Below the pieces are notes generated by a model. The model saw only the letters and a program-made list of their open reading frames with translations, did no database searches and had not been told where the DNA came from. Positions 44,541 through 52,734 of a stretch of DNA of 57,621 nt are shown here, one piece after another; positions within the stretch are counted from its first letter, which is position 1, and every line of letters begins with the position of its first letter. The stretch covers positions 1-57,621 of the forward strand of contig JANWWI010000011.1 in NCBI GenBank assembly GCA_025056355.1, given 5' to 3'. Position numbers and translations under genes: made by a program. The DNA is from Casimicrobiaceae bacterium (lineage in GTDB: Bacteria > Pseudomonadota > Gammaproteobacteria > Burkholderiales > Casimicrobiaceae).

Positions 44541-46259
44541 GTGCGGCTGCTTATGAGCCGGTTCGGTCCTCTCGTCCTTGTGCTGCTCGGATCGATCGGC
44601 CTCTGGGCGAAGCTCTCGCACGCTCAGTGGTCGGGCCGCGAGGGGCCTCATCCGGTCGGTTGCTCGAGCGTCGAGCACGACTGGACGCGGCTACCTCCCG
44701 GCGAAAGCGCATCCGATTACTGGCGGGGCGTCCCGGGTGGTGTTGCCGGCACTCGTTACATCACGGATTTGCAGACGGGAGGGGCCGCGCGGCTCAACTT
44801 CGAAGTCCGAGTCCCCACGCGCGAAGAGAACGACCTCTGGGACAAGCAGGCCGGTAAACGTCTGCTCTATGCGGCCCTTGCCTGCTATCCGACCAGCCCA
44901 GACAACCGGCGCTCCGACTACGTGCTACCCCACGGCGGCCGGGTGCCGCGGATGCAACGCGGCGCGGAGAGGCCGATTGTGGCGCGCAACCCTGCGTCGG
45001 CTGACGGACGCTGGCCGCTCATTGTGATGTCCCACGGGCTGGGCGGCTCGCCGCTCGGAGAGGATTACCTCTCGGTGATCGAGCGCTTTGCCGCGGAAGG
45101 CTACGTCGTGTATGCCCCGTTTCACGGCGATGCGCGCTTTTCACGCACGCGAGTGGAAGACTTCAGCGACTTCTGGTTCCTGCTCACGCGCTACGGTGAA
45201 GTGGCCGAGATGCAGGCGCTGCGTGGGCTTTCGCTCAAAGCGGGCCTGGATGCGCTGCTTGCCTTGCCTGAATACGCCGCCATCGTCGATGCCGATCGGA
45301 TCGTTGGCTTCGGCGCCTCGCTCGGGGGGATGGGCATGATGATTGCGCAGGGTGCCGCGATGACCCGAAGCTGGAGCGGAGCCACCCGTGTGGTGGTTCG
45401 CGATCCGCGTTACAAGGCCATTGTCGGTTACGTGCCGTTCTCGGGCTATCCGTTCCTGGCTGCGTTTGGCGACAGCAACGAAGGCGTGCGCGACATTCGC
45501 ACACCCTATCTGGCCATCGGGGGAAGCGCCGATTGGGTCGCGCCGATCGCGCGTACGCAGCAACTGGTGGAACGACTTGCGGGGCATCGCACCTTCGTGG
45601 TCATCGAAGACATGCCCCACGGCCTGCGCGAGCAGGATCTGCCCGAGCTGTTGGGCTGGACCTTCGCGTTTTATCGGGCCATGTTGTCTCGTGACCCGGA
45701 AGAGCGCGCGGCCTTTTACGCGCTGACCTCGATTGCGGGGCCGGCACCGGATCGCGTGGTGTTTCAGCGCGCGCTTGAGTGGGGTCCTCGCGACGAGGCC
45801 GAGGCGGTTGAGTTTGTCCATCGCTCGGGCAAGTATTTTTTGACAGCACGTCCCGAGGAGATCGCGCTGCTTGATGCACTGCCCGAACACTGGCAACGTA
45901 CCGGACAGCGTTTCGTGGTGTTTCGAGCCGATGCGGTTCAGGGGCGTCCGATGTGCCGTGTCTACGCCTACGACGGCGGCCGGCTCAATACGCATTTTCA
46001 CAGCGTGAGCGAGACCGACTGCGCGCTCGTGCGCGCGCAACCCTGGGCTCGGGACGAAGGGATCGTGCTCAGGGCCGAGGCGCCCACGGGGGCCCGCTGT
46101 GCCGCGCCGGGTGTGGCCGTGTATCGCTACTTCAACCCGACCCTGGTCAATCATCGCTACGTTTCAGAGCAAGCGCTTGCGACCCACGCACCTGGAGCTG
46201 GCTGGGTGGCCGAAGGGACGGTGTTTTGCGCGTTCCGAGTCCCGGGTTTGGGCTCCTAG
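44541..46259 (+). CDS. Secreted alpha/beta hydrolase with C-terminal DUF5648-like repeats
   Basis: 572 residues from the GTG at 44541 (GAGG about 9 bases upstream). A signal peptide ends near LSHA (about residue 28). A hydrolase domain (about 80-385) has the oxyanion-loop motif IVMSHGLGGSPLGEDYLS, nucleophile Ser260 in GASLG, probable acid Asp331 in GGSADWVAP and His360 in DMPHG, so it looks catalytically complete. PAF-acetylhydrolase or dienelactone-hydrolase-like families are closest by eye. Residues about 423-566 are DUF5648-like: HRSGKYFLTA, FRADAVQGRPMCRVY, NTHFHSVSETDC and VYRYFNPTLVNHRYVSEQ. The same domain occurs at the front of the DUF1800 protein at 2927-5071. Substrate unknown. Confidence 0.85.
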   Translation: MRLLMSRFGPLVLVLLGSIGLWAKLSHAQWSGREGPHPVGCSSVEHDWTRLPPGESASDYWRGVPGGVAGTRYITDLQTGGAARLNFEVRVPTREENDLWDKQAGKRLLYAALACYPTSPDNRRSDYVLPHGGRVPRMQRGAERPIVARNPASADGRWPLIVMSHGLGGSPLGEDYLSVIERFAAEGYVVYAPFHGDARFSRTRVEDFSDFWFLLTRYGEVAEMQALRGLSLKAGLDALLALPEYAAIVDADRIVGFGASLGGMGMMIAQGAAMTRSWSGATRVVVRDPRYKAIVGYVPFSGYPFLAAFGDSNEGVRDIRTPYLAIGGSADWVAPIARTQQLVERLAGHRTFVVIEDMPHGLREQDLPELLGWTFAFYRAMLSRDPEERAAFYALTSIAGPAPDRVVFQRALEWGPRDEAEAVEFVHRSGKYFLTARPEEIALLDALPEHWQRTGQRFVVFRADAVQGRPMCRVYAYDGGRLNTHFHSVSETDCALVRAQPWARDEGIVLRAEAPTGARCAAPGVAVYRYFNPTLVNHRYVSEQALATHAPGAGWVAEGTVFCAFRVPGLGS

Positions 46260-46322
46260 CCTGGACCATCGACCCTGTGGCAGTTTCGCGGCACCATTCG
46301 AGCGCTCGCTGTGGTCAGTGCC

Positions 46323-47504
46323 ATGTTTGTTGAACGGCTTGCCTGCACGCGGCGCGCCACTCGGCCGCTGTTGTGCTTGCCGCTCGTTTTGAGCGGCTGC
46401 GGCACGGTGCCGCCGCCGCGCGTGGATTACCCGGCGCCAGTGGCGAGTTCCGCTGCCGCGGCACAACCGACGGCAGCGCCGGCACCGGCCGCACCGGTTG
46501 CGCCGGCGCCCACACCTCAACCGCCGCCGGCATCCGCCGAGACGCCGCGGCCGGTGGAGGCGGAGTTGCGCTTCGAACGCAGCGAACTGCTCGCCGAGAC
46601 GCTCTATCGCAATCCCGAGGCCTTGCTAAGACAGATCGCACCCAGCGGTGCGATGGGGGTCAATCGTGGCCAGGAAGGCGGCGCAACGCGTGGGACTTGG
46701 TTCATCGACGAGCAGCGTTTTGCGGCAACCCTTGTCGGGGCGGGCATCAATCGCAATCGGCGCGATTTGATCGAGGCCGGGTTGCGCGCACTCGAGTGGG
46801 GCTTCCAGCAGCAAGGGACGAACGGCGGGTTTGCCACACCCGAACCGGTCATATCAAGCGCCTATTTCGTGGCTGCCGCCGCCTATTCGCTGTGGCTTGT
46901 CGAAGCGGCCGGTGCTTCTGAGACTCTCGCGGCGCGTTGGTCGGCTCTGAGACCGCGGCTCGCACGTGCAGCGTCATGGCTCGAACGCGCGGCGGAAGAC
47001 GACGCGATGGCCAGTGAGTTCGAACTGTTCACCTCGCGCCGAATCGTGGTCGGCTATGCGCTGGCCATGTCGGGCCGCGTCCTCGAGACAGCGCAGCTGG
47101 TGCGCTCGGGGGAGCGGCATTTGCGCGAGGCGTTGAGGCGGCAGCACGAGGCAGGCTATTTCCTCGAGCGTGGCGGATTCGACGTCGGCTTTCAGGCCGA
47201 GGCGCTTGTCTATCTGTTGCGTTTTTACGACCAGGTCGCCTCGGCCGAAGCGCGTCGCCAGTTCGAGCGGCCGATTGTGCGTGCGCTTGCTTGGCTCGAG
47301 TCGCGCGTGGATGCGCGCGGAGTTGTTTTGGTGGCGGGCAGTACGCGAAGCGCCGGCAATCTCGAGCGAGACCGCACCGGTCAGCCGCGTCGCGTGAGTC
47401 CTGCGGCGCTCATCCGCGCCTTTGGCCTGGCTCGCTACGTCCTCGGCGAACCGCGCTACGAGGCGCTTGCACGGGCCATTGCGAACGCTCGGCAGCCTGC
47501 CTAG
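46323..47504 (+). CDS. Lipoprotein of unknown function, helical repeat-like
   Basis: 393 residues from the ATG at 46323 (a GTG four codons upstream is possible). The signal peptide ends at LSGC (Cys about 26). A Pro/Ala-rich linker spans about 30-80. The rest is predicted mostly helical with paired segments such as GLRALEWGFQQQGTNGGF and AAAYSLWLVEAAG, an arrangement reminiscent of alpha/alpha-toroid enzymes or glycan-processing lipoproteins, though I see no catalytic signature. VSPAALIRAFGLARYVLGEPRYEALARAIA closes the protein. It probably sits in the outer membrane facing the periplasm. Function not recognised. Confidence 0.78.
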   Translation: MFVERLACTRRATRPLLCLPLVLSGCGTVPPPRVDYPAPVASSAAAAQPTAAPAPAAPVAPAPTPQPPPASAETPRPVEAELRFERSELLAETLYRNPEALLRQIAPSGAMGVNRGQEGGATRGTWFIDEQRFAATLVGAGINRNRRDLIEAGLRALEWGFQQQGTNGGFATPEPVISSAYFVAAAAYSLWLVEAAGASETLAARWSALRPRLARAASWLERAAEDDAMASEFELFTSRRIVVGYALAMSGRVLETAQLVRSGERHLREALRRQHEAGYFLERGGFDVGFQAEALVYLLRFYDQVASAEARRQFERPIVRALAWLESRVDARGVVLVAGSTRSAGNLERDRTGQPRRVSPAALIRAFGLARYVLGEPRYEALARAIANARQPA

Positions 47505-47612
47505 AAAAGTGCGTCTTGCACGCATCGCCGCCGATTTTGCAAGCACTGCGTTCGCGGTCCGCCCGCGCGGGACGGCAGAAAGCGGCCAGCCAGCGCCACC
47601 CGTCCGCGCCCG

Positions 47613-48185
47613 TTACCAGCGGCCCATCAGCAATCCGCCCACGCCGACGGCGCCGAGCACGCCGGCCATGAGCACCACCATAAAGAGGATCGACAGCGCG
47701 ATATAGCAGACCACCACGAGCGCGGTGTAGCCGAGCGACTTTTCGGGTGGGTTCTTCATGAGTACGGGCAGACCCAGATAGAGGAGGTAGATCCCGTAGA
47801 GCCCGGCGAGGAAGGCAAGCAGCGATCCGACGATGGGGATCACGTTGAAGATGCCTCCGACCCAGCCAGGCGTACTCGAGTAGGTGACCACTTTGAGCGC
47901 TGCGATCGGGTCTTTCTGCCCATCGAAGGAGGGTGCAAGGGCGTTGGCGATCAGGCTCACGAGGTAGATGAGCGCGAGCGTCACCAGATAGCCAACCACG
48001 GCAAACGGCAAGCCGTAGCCGAGCGAGCCGATCACGATGGCGAGCGCCGGGATCGCGGCCAAGATGAGGATGTAGCGCTTGTAGAGGCTTGCGACGGTCT
48101 CAGACTCGCCCGCGATCTTGGGCCACTCGGTCTGTGGCGTGATGAGGATGTTTTTGACCCGCTCGAACAATGGTTTGAAATCCAT
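47613..48185 (-). CDS. Yip1-family integral membrane protein
   Basis: 190 residues. MDFKPLFERVKNILITPQTEWPKIAGE is the hallmark start of bacterial Yip1-domain proteins, described as a short cytoplasmic helix with the TPQTEW motif. Five hydrophobic segments follow, with GGIFNVIPIVGSLLAFLAGLYGIYLLYLGLP as the typical fourth and fifth. A strong GGAGGG-AAGG ribosome-binding site and a well-spaced promoter (48221-48249) lie upstream. It resides in the inner membrane. The bacterial function of the family is unknown. It faces the lipoprotein gene tail-to-tail across 108 bases with no clear terminator. Confidence 0.9.
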   Translation of the reverse strand: MDFKPLFERVKNILITPQTEWPKIAGESETVASLYKRYILILAAIPALAIVIGSLGYGLPFAVVGYLVTLALIYLVSLIANALAPSFDGQKDPIAALKVVTYSSTPGWVGGIFNVIPIVGSLLAFLAGLYGIYLLYLGLPVLMKNPPEKSLGYTALVVVCYIALSILFMVVLMAGVLGAVGVGGLLMGRW

Positions 48186-48220
48186 GGTGCCTTCCCTCCC
48201 CGTCTCACTGCGTGCGCTCG

Positions 48221-48249
48221 AGTGTAGTCGTCCCCTTGCGTCGGGACAA
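48221..48249 (-). promoter_or_regulatory. Putative sigma70 promoter of the Yip1-family gene
   Basis: On the minus strand TTGTCC (48249-48244) and TACACT (48226-48221) are separated by exactly 17 bases, 35 bases before the ATG at 48185. Each hexamer matches the consensus at four positions, and a GGAGGG ribosome-binding site follows. Confidence 0.55.
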
Positions 48250-48259
48250 TCGCGGTCGA

Positions 48260-49300
48260 TCAGCGCGCAGAATGCCTCGCGCGTGACGCAAACCGGGGGT
48301 TGCTCGCGCGGGGTGAGGCCAATCCGCTGAGGTGGCAGAGTTCGGCCATTTCAACGCGCACTACGTCCCCGAGGCGCCGACTCCAGGCGGCCCGACAGCC
48401 GTCGGCGCTGAGCGCCGCGGCATCGATCAGTCCTTGGGCCAGCGCTTCGACGCGCGCTTCTGCCGTCTTGACGAGATAGAGCCGCCCGTCGAGGCCGTCG
48501 TGGTGGTAGCTGAGGAGTCGGCGAGCGTCAGGCGTCACGGCAAGGGGCTGCTGTTGCTGCACGGCCGTGGGCAGAGGCTGTCGGCGCCCGGCGCCGTCGT
48601 GCAGTTCGACCCCACTTGCGCTGCGTCGCAGACGCCAACGGGTCCCTGCGATTGCGGTTTCGTCCGGGGAGAGTTCGCGCGCTCGCAGCACTTTGAGTTC
48701 CGGAACGGAAAACGCGCGCGGTGGCGCCGCGGTGCGATCGAAATTGTGCAGCACGGGGCCGGTAAGGTCGAACCCGAGTTCGACGTTGCGATCGGGCATT
48801 GCTCGAGACGCTCGGCGTACGCCACGCGCGTCGATGATGCTCAGTCGGGCTTGCGCATGGGAGGTGCGGGCCGCCACCGCGAGGTAGTGGCCGCTTGCAT
48901 CAAAGTCAAAGGTTGCAAGCGGTACCGGATGGCTGCTTGAGACGCGGCAGTCGTCAAGGCGGCGTTGTTCGAGGAGGGCATGCGTTGCAAAGCGATGCAG
49001 CACGAGCAGGCGCCGACGATCGAAGGAGAGTCGGGCTGGGGCATCGATGGCACAGAGTCGCTCGAGCTGTGGCGCGGAATCGGGCATCGCGCTGAGCCGA
49101 TACAACCCGGGTTGCGTGGCGCGCGGTCCAGGGACGAGCACCCGAAGTTCAATCCCTCGGGGGCCGGCGAGCCAAACGAGGTCGAGCAGTTCTTGACTCT
49201 CGACCTCTAGCGAAGGTCTCGTCGTTGCGGGCGCGGCCGTGGCGTGCAGATCAACCGAAGCAAGCAGCGCAGATGCACAAACCATCGTCTGCACTATCAT
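48260..49300 (-). CDS. Probable periplasmic beta-propeller-like protein of unknown function
   Basis: 346 residues from the ATG at 49300, which starts a signal-peptide-like segment (MIVQTMVCASALLASVDLHATAA). The frame is open upstream to 50104, but that region is antisense to two good plus-strand genes. Repeated blade-like stretches such as DLVWLAGPRGIELRVLVPG, PLATFDFDASGHYLAVAART, KVLRARELSPDETAIAGT and PLAVTPDARRLLSYHHDG, each with an aromatic-Asp-Gly spacing, suggest a TolB/WD40-like propeller. No enzyme motif is visible. It is head-to-head with the YkgJ gene, 21 bases apart, and 74 bases upstream of the Yip1 gene. Confidence 0.7.
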   Translation of the reverse strand: MIVQTMVCASALLASVDLHATAAPATTRPSLEVESQELLDLVWLAGPRGIELRVLVPGPRATQPGLYRLSAMPDSAPQLERLCAIDAPARLSFDRRRLLVLHRFATHALLEQRRLDDCRVSSSHPVPLATFDFDASGHYLAVAARTSHAQARLSIIDARGVRRASRAMPDRNVELGFDLTGPVLHNFDRTAAPPRAFSVPELKVLRARELSPDETAIAGTRWRLRRSASGVELHDGAGRRQPLPTAVQQQQPLAVTPDARRLLSYHHDGLDGRLYLVKTAEARVEALAQGLIDAAALSADGCRAAWSRRLGDVVRVEMAELCHLSGLASPRASNPRFASRARHSAR

Positions 49301-49321
49301 CGCGTGCACGGAGCACGACCG

Positions 49322-49693
49322 ATGTCGAAGAAACGCTACGACTGCGCACACTGTCCGGGTTACTGCTGCAGTTATCCCTACATCGAAGTCACGGCAGCTG
49401 ACATTCGGCGTTTGGCGGCTTTTCACGGACTCGAGGAATCGGAGGCAACTGCGCGTTTTACGCGCGAGGCCTCCTACGAAGGGGCGCGCGTTCGCGTGCT
49501 CAGACATCGTAAGGACCACATCTACAAATCGACCTGCCTGTTTTTTGACCAGGAGGCGCGCCGCTGTACGGTCTATTCGGCCCGGCCCCGGGTTTGTCGC
49601 GCCTATCCGAACGGCACCACTTGCGGTTACTACAGCTTTATTCGTTTCGAACGGCGGCATCAGGGCGATGATGCTTTCATACCATCCGCATAG
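49322..49693 (+). CDS. YkgJ-family cysteine-cluster protein
   Basis: 123 residues from the ATG at 49322. Cysteine motifs are CAHCPGYCC near the N-terminus, then STCLFFDQEARRCTVYSARPRVCRAYPNG. These give the CxxCxxxCC-(n)-C-(n)-C-RPxxCRxYP layout of the YkgJ/UPF0153 family, which is thought to bind zinc or an iron-sulfur cluster. The protein looks cytoplasmic, without a signal peptide. The molecular role of the family is not established. The downstream lipoprotein gene begins 43 bases later on the same strand. Confidence 0.88.
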   Translation: MSKKRYDCAHCPGYCCSYPYIEVTAADIRRLAAFHGLEESEATARFTREASYEGARVRVLRHRKDHIYKSTCLFFDQEARRCTVYSARPRVCRAYPNGTTCGYYSFIRFERRHQGDDAFIPSA

Positions 49694-49736
49694 GGAAACT
49701 CTGGAACTGCGCCACTTGCGCACCGACTGCCTGCGC

Positions 49737-50360
49737 ATGGCCTGTGCGGTGCACGGTCTCGCGTGCCATGGAAAGCGGCTCGTCTCAAGCGGCCTGCTGA
49801 TTGGGGCGATGGGCTTGCTCGGCTGCGGCACGGTACAGCCAGGCGCCGCTGCGCGCGGCCCGACGGTCGAGTCGCCGAAGACCCACTCCTCCGTTGAGGT
49901 TCGCCACGAGTTTCCGACCGCGCTGCTTGTCCCGATGTCCGAGCGCGTGTCGGTGACCGCGACGCCTTCTTCGTTGAGTGCAACCGCCGCCGGTCCCGCA
50001 GCACCGCCAGAGCACGCGCCGGTGACCGCCGTGACAACACCCGAGGTACAACCCGGTACGCCGTCGACCGCGATCAACGCACGCACGCCAGCCGAGATCG
50101 CCACGACGAGCGCGCCAACGCCCCAGGGGCAGCCGCGCTACCACTGCCAGCGCGGGGCCGTTGTGACGCCCATCGAGCTGCCCACCGGTTCTGAGCGCCT
50201 GTGCTCGCGTCATCCAGCCATGGGACCCTGCCAGTATGAGCGCGAACAGTGCCGACGCCGCGGCGGGCGAGTCATGCGCTTTGATGGGGTCGAGATCACC
50301 GCCGAGGTCGAGCGAGAGTATGACAAGCAGGTGACTCGCATTCGCTTGCGGGCTGACTGA
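49737..50360 (+). CDS. Small lipoprotein with cysteine-rich C-terminal domain, unknown function
   Basis: 207 residues from the ATG at 49737. A further ATG at about 49668 would overlap the YkgJ gene. The signal sequence (LVSSGLLIGAMGLLGC) has a lipobox ending at LLGC. A long Thr/Ala/Pro-rich spacer (about 35-130) leads to a compact C-terminal domain with four cysteines (RYHCQRG, RLCSRHPAMGPCQYEREQC) and a final charged strand-like segment. The four cysteines may form disulfides in the periplasm. No family was recognised. The layout resembles envelope-tethered lipoproteins with a flexible linker. Confidence 0.75.
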   Translation: MACAVHGLACHGKRLVSSGLLIGAMGLLGCGTVQPGAAARGPTVESPKTHSSVEVRHEFPTALLVPMSERVSVTATPSSLSATAAGPAAPPEHAPVTAVTTPEVQPGTPSTAINARTPAEIATTSAPTPQGQPRYHCQRGAVVTPIELPTGSERLCSRHPAMGPCQYEREQCRRRGGRVMRFDGVEITAEVEREYDKQVTRIRLRAD

Positions 50361-50605
50361 GCGGTCACACCGCCGCAGCTGCGAGGTTTCGCTACACGCC
50401 GGTCAACGCTCAAAGTCGCTCAATTGAGGGTGCAATCATCGCGGCTCCATCGGGGCGGCTGCTACACTCGTCGCACGCGACTGCTCGCTTTCGGTTGCGT
50501 GATCGACTCAAACTGAACTGGGCCGCCCAAGTCGAGCCCCTCATGCGCTGCCCGGTGTTCCGACACGACTCATTCTTCCGAGGCTTGCTGGATCCCGTCA
50601 GACCG

Positions 50606-52717
50606 ATGTTTGCGTGGGTGGTGCGGCTGCCCCAGCTCGCTGGGCGTCGGTCTCTTGCGGCTTGCCTGCTTACGCTTGCCTGGGCGGGCACGGTGGCTGC
50701 GGCGCCCGCCGGACCGGTCACGCTCAACTTCGTCGATGCCGATCTGGACGTGGTGGCCAAGGCCATCGGCGAGCTCACGGGCAAGACCTTCGTGCTCGAT
50801 GCGCGTGCGAAGGGCAAGATCAACATTCAGTCGGCACGCGGCATCCCGGCTTCGGCAGCGTATCCGACCTTCCTTGCCGCGCTGCGCATGGCCGGGTTTG
50901 CCGCGGTCGAAGGACCGGGCAACGTGGTGCGCATCGTGCCGGAGGCCGACGCGAAGACGCTCGCCGGCCCGCTCGGGGCCACCGCGGCCGGCGCGTTTGC
51001 AACACGCGTGATTCCGATTGCTCACCAAAGCGCCACGCAGATTGCCAACGCGATTCGCCCGCTCGTGGCTGCGGCCAATGCCGTGACGGTCTATGCGCCC
51101 GGCAACGTGATCATCATCTCGGACTACAGCGACAACCTGCGCCGCATCGAGGCGCTCATTGAGCGGCTCGATGTGCCCCAGGCGACCTTCGCCGAGGTCA
51201 TCCCCCTCGCCCACGCCTCAGCCGTTGAGGTGCTTGCGACGTTGCAACGAGTCTTTGCCGAACCGCCGGCCGAGCCGCGCGAGCGCATCGTTTTTGCCAC
51301 CGACGCGCGGACCAACGCGATCATCGTGCGCACGGAGGATGCGGCTCGGCTGTCTCGCGTGCGCGCCCTCATCGAGCAGCTCGATCGTCCCTCGGCTGTG
51401 CCGGGCAATTTGCGCATCGTGTATTTGAAGCACGCGGATGCGACCCAAGTCGCGCAAACCTTGCGGCGCGTGCTCGGGGCCGAGGGCGCTACGGCAGCCT
51501 CCGCAGCAGCCCCCTCAGGCCCGCCGCCCGCGAGCACGCTTGCGCCGCTCCAGGGCGCGACGGCGGCGGGCTCAGGCGTTTCTGGGGCAACGCCGGGGCT
51601 CGCACAAGTGGCCGCGGCGCTCACGGGGGGTGCGGCCAGCGCGGCAAGCGCGCCGCCCACACTGCCGGCGGCGGCGCCGGTCGCCTTTACGGCGGCGGGG
51701 GCGACCGTGTATGCCGATCCGAGCATCAACGCGCTGGTGATTTCCGCACCCACGGCGGTCTACAACAATTTGCGTGCGGTGATCGAGCAGCTCGATGTGC
51801 GTCGCGCGCAGGTCTTCATCGAAGCGCTCATCGTCGAGGTGCAGGCCGATCGCGCTGCGGAGTTTGGCATTCAGTGGCAAGCGATCGAAGCGCTTGCGCG
51901 TGATGCCACACGCGGATTTGCCGGCACGAACTTCGGTGGCGCCGGGCAGAACATTCTCGGCGTGTCTGCCGAGCCGACCACGGTCGGGCGTGGACTCAAC
52001 GTCGGAATCGTGAGCGGTGCGCTCACGATCGGGCGAACGCGCATCACGAATTTGGGCTTGCTCGCGCGGGCGTTACAGAACGATTTACAGGCCAACGTGC
52101 TGTCGATGCCCACGCTGCTGACGCTTGACAACGAGGAGGCGCGCTTTTCGGGCGGGCAGAACGTGCCGTTTCTGACCGGTCAATACGCGCAAACCGGCTC
52201 ATCGAACACGGTCACCCCGTTTCAGACCATCGAGCGGCGCGACGTGGGCCTGACGCTCAGAGTTCGTCCGCTCATCACCGAGGGGGGCTCGATCCGCTTG
52301 CAGCTCTACCAGGAGGTGTCCAACGTCGTGGAATCGGCCGCAGCCGCGGTGGGGCTTGCCAACATCAACAAACGGGTCCTTGAGAGCACCGTGCTCGTCG
52401 AAGATGGCCAGATCGTCGTGCTCGGCGGACTGCTTCAAGAGGGCTATTCAAGCGGCGAAGAGAAGGTGCCGCTGCTCGGCGATGCGCCGCTCGTGGGCTC
52501 GCTGTTTCGATACGACACGCGCAAGCGGCAGAAGACCAATCTCATGCTGTTCTTGCGTCCGACGGTCATTCGCACGCCGGCACAGCTCGGTGCGCTGGCC
52601 AACGAACGCTATCGTCAGCTGGGGCTTGAACGCGAGGCAAATCAGCCCGAGCCGCGCGCACCGCTTCCGAACTTCGAACCGCCGCCGCTGCCGTTGGGGG
52701 CGCCACCGCCGCGCTAG
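50606..52717 (+). CDS. gspD: Type II secretion system secretin GspD
   Basis: 703 residues from the ATG at 50606, chosen because it starts a good signal peptide (ending about GTVAAAP). ATGs further upstream at 50543 would add a poorly hydrophobic extension. N0 domain: VTLNFVDADLDVVAKAIGELTGKTFVLD. N1-N3 ring domains contain VIPIAHQSATQIANAIRPLV, then VIPLAHASAVEVLATLQRVF and RIVYLKHADATQVAQTLRRVL. An unusually long Ala/Ser/Gly/Pro insert (about residues 295-370) sits inside N3. The secretin domain includes VPFLTGQ and the VGLTLRVRP and LLQEGYSSGEEKVPLLGDAPLVGSLFR segments. It forms the outer-membrane channel. The C-terminus is Pro-rich. Confidence 0.93.
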   Translation: MFAWVVRLPQLAGRRSLAACLLTLAWAGTVAAAPAGPVTLNFVDADLDVVAKAIGELTGKTFVLDARAKGKINIQSARGIPASAAYPTFLAALRMAGFAAVEGPGNVVRIVPEADAKTLAGPLGATAAGAFATRVIPIAHQSATQIANAIRPLVAAANAVTVYAPGNVIIISDYSDNLRRIEALIERLDVPQATFAEVIPLAHASAVEVLATLQRVFAEPPAEPRERIVFATDARTNAIIVRTEDAARLSRVRALIEQLDRPSAVPGNLRIVYLKHADATQVAQTLRRVLGAEGATAASAAAPSGPPPASTLAPLQGATAAGSGVSGATPGLAQVAAALTGGAASAASAPPTLPAAAPVAFTAAGATVYADPSINALVISAPTAVYNNLRAVIEQLDVRRAQVFIEALIVEVQADRAAEFGIQWQAIEALARDATRGFAGTNFGGAGQNILGVSAEPTTVGRGLNVGIVSGALTIGRTRITNLGLLARALQNDLQANVLSMPTLLTLDNEEARFSGGQNVPFLTGQYAQTGSSNTVTPFQTIERRDVGLTLRVRPLITEGGSIRLQLYQEVSNVVESAAAAVGLANINKRVLESTVLVEDGQIVVLGGLLQEGYSSGEEKVPLLGDAPLVGSLFRYDTRKRQKTNLMLFLRPTVIRTPAQLGALANERYRQLGLEREANQPEPRAPLPNFEPPPLPLGAPPPR

Positions 52718-52734
52718 AGGGAGGGCGCACGTCC

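Noticed and set aside
48260-50104. Extending the propeller-like gene to a 614-codon frame
   Set aside because: The added 268 codons are antisense to the YkgJ and lipoprotein genes and precede the natural signal peptide starting at 49300.
50361-50605. A promoter for gspD around TACACT (50463-50468) and the short stem GCGGT/ACCGC at 50361
   Set aside because: No -35 lies at acceptable spacing, and the stem is only 5 bp without a T-run. The 245-base gap holds no other feature I can support.
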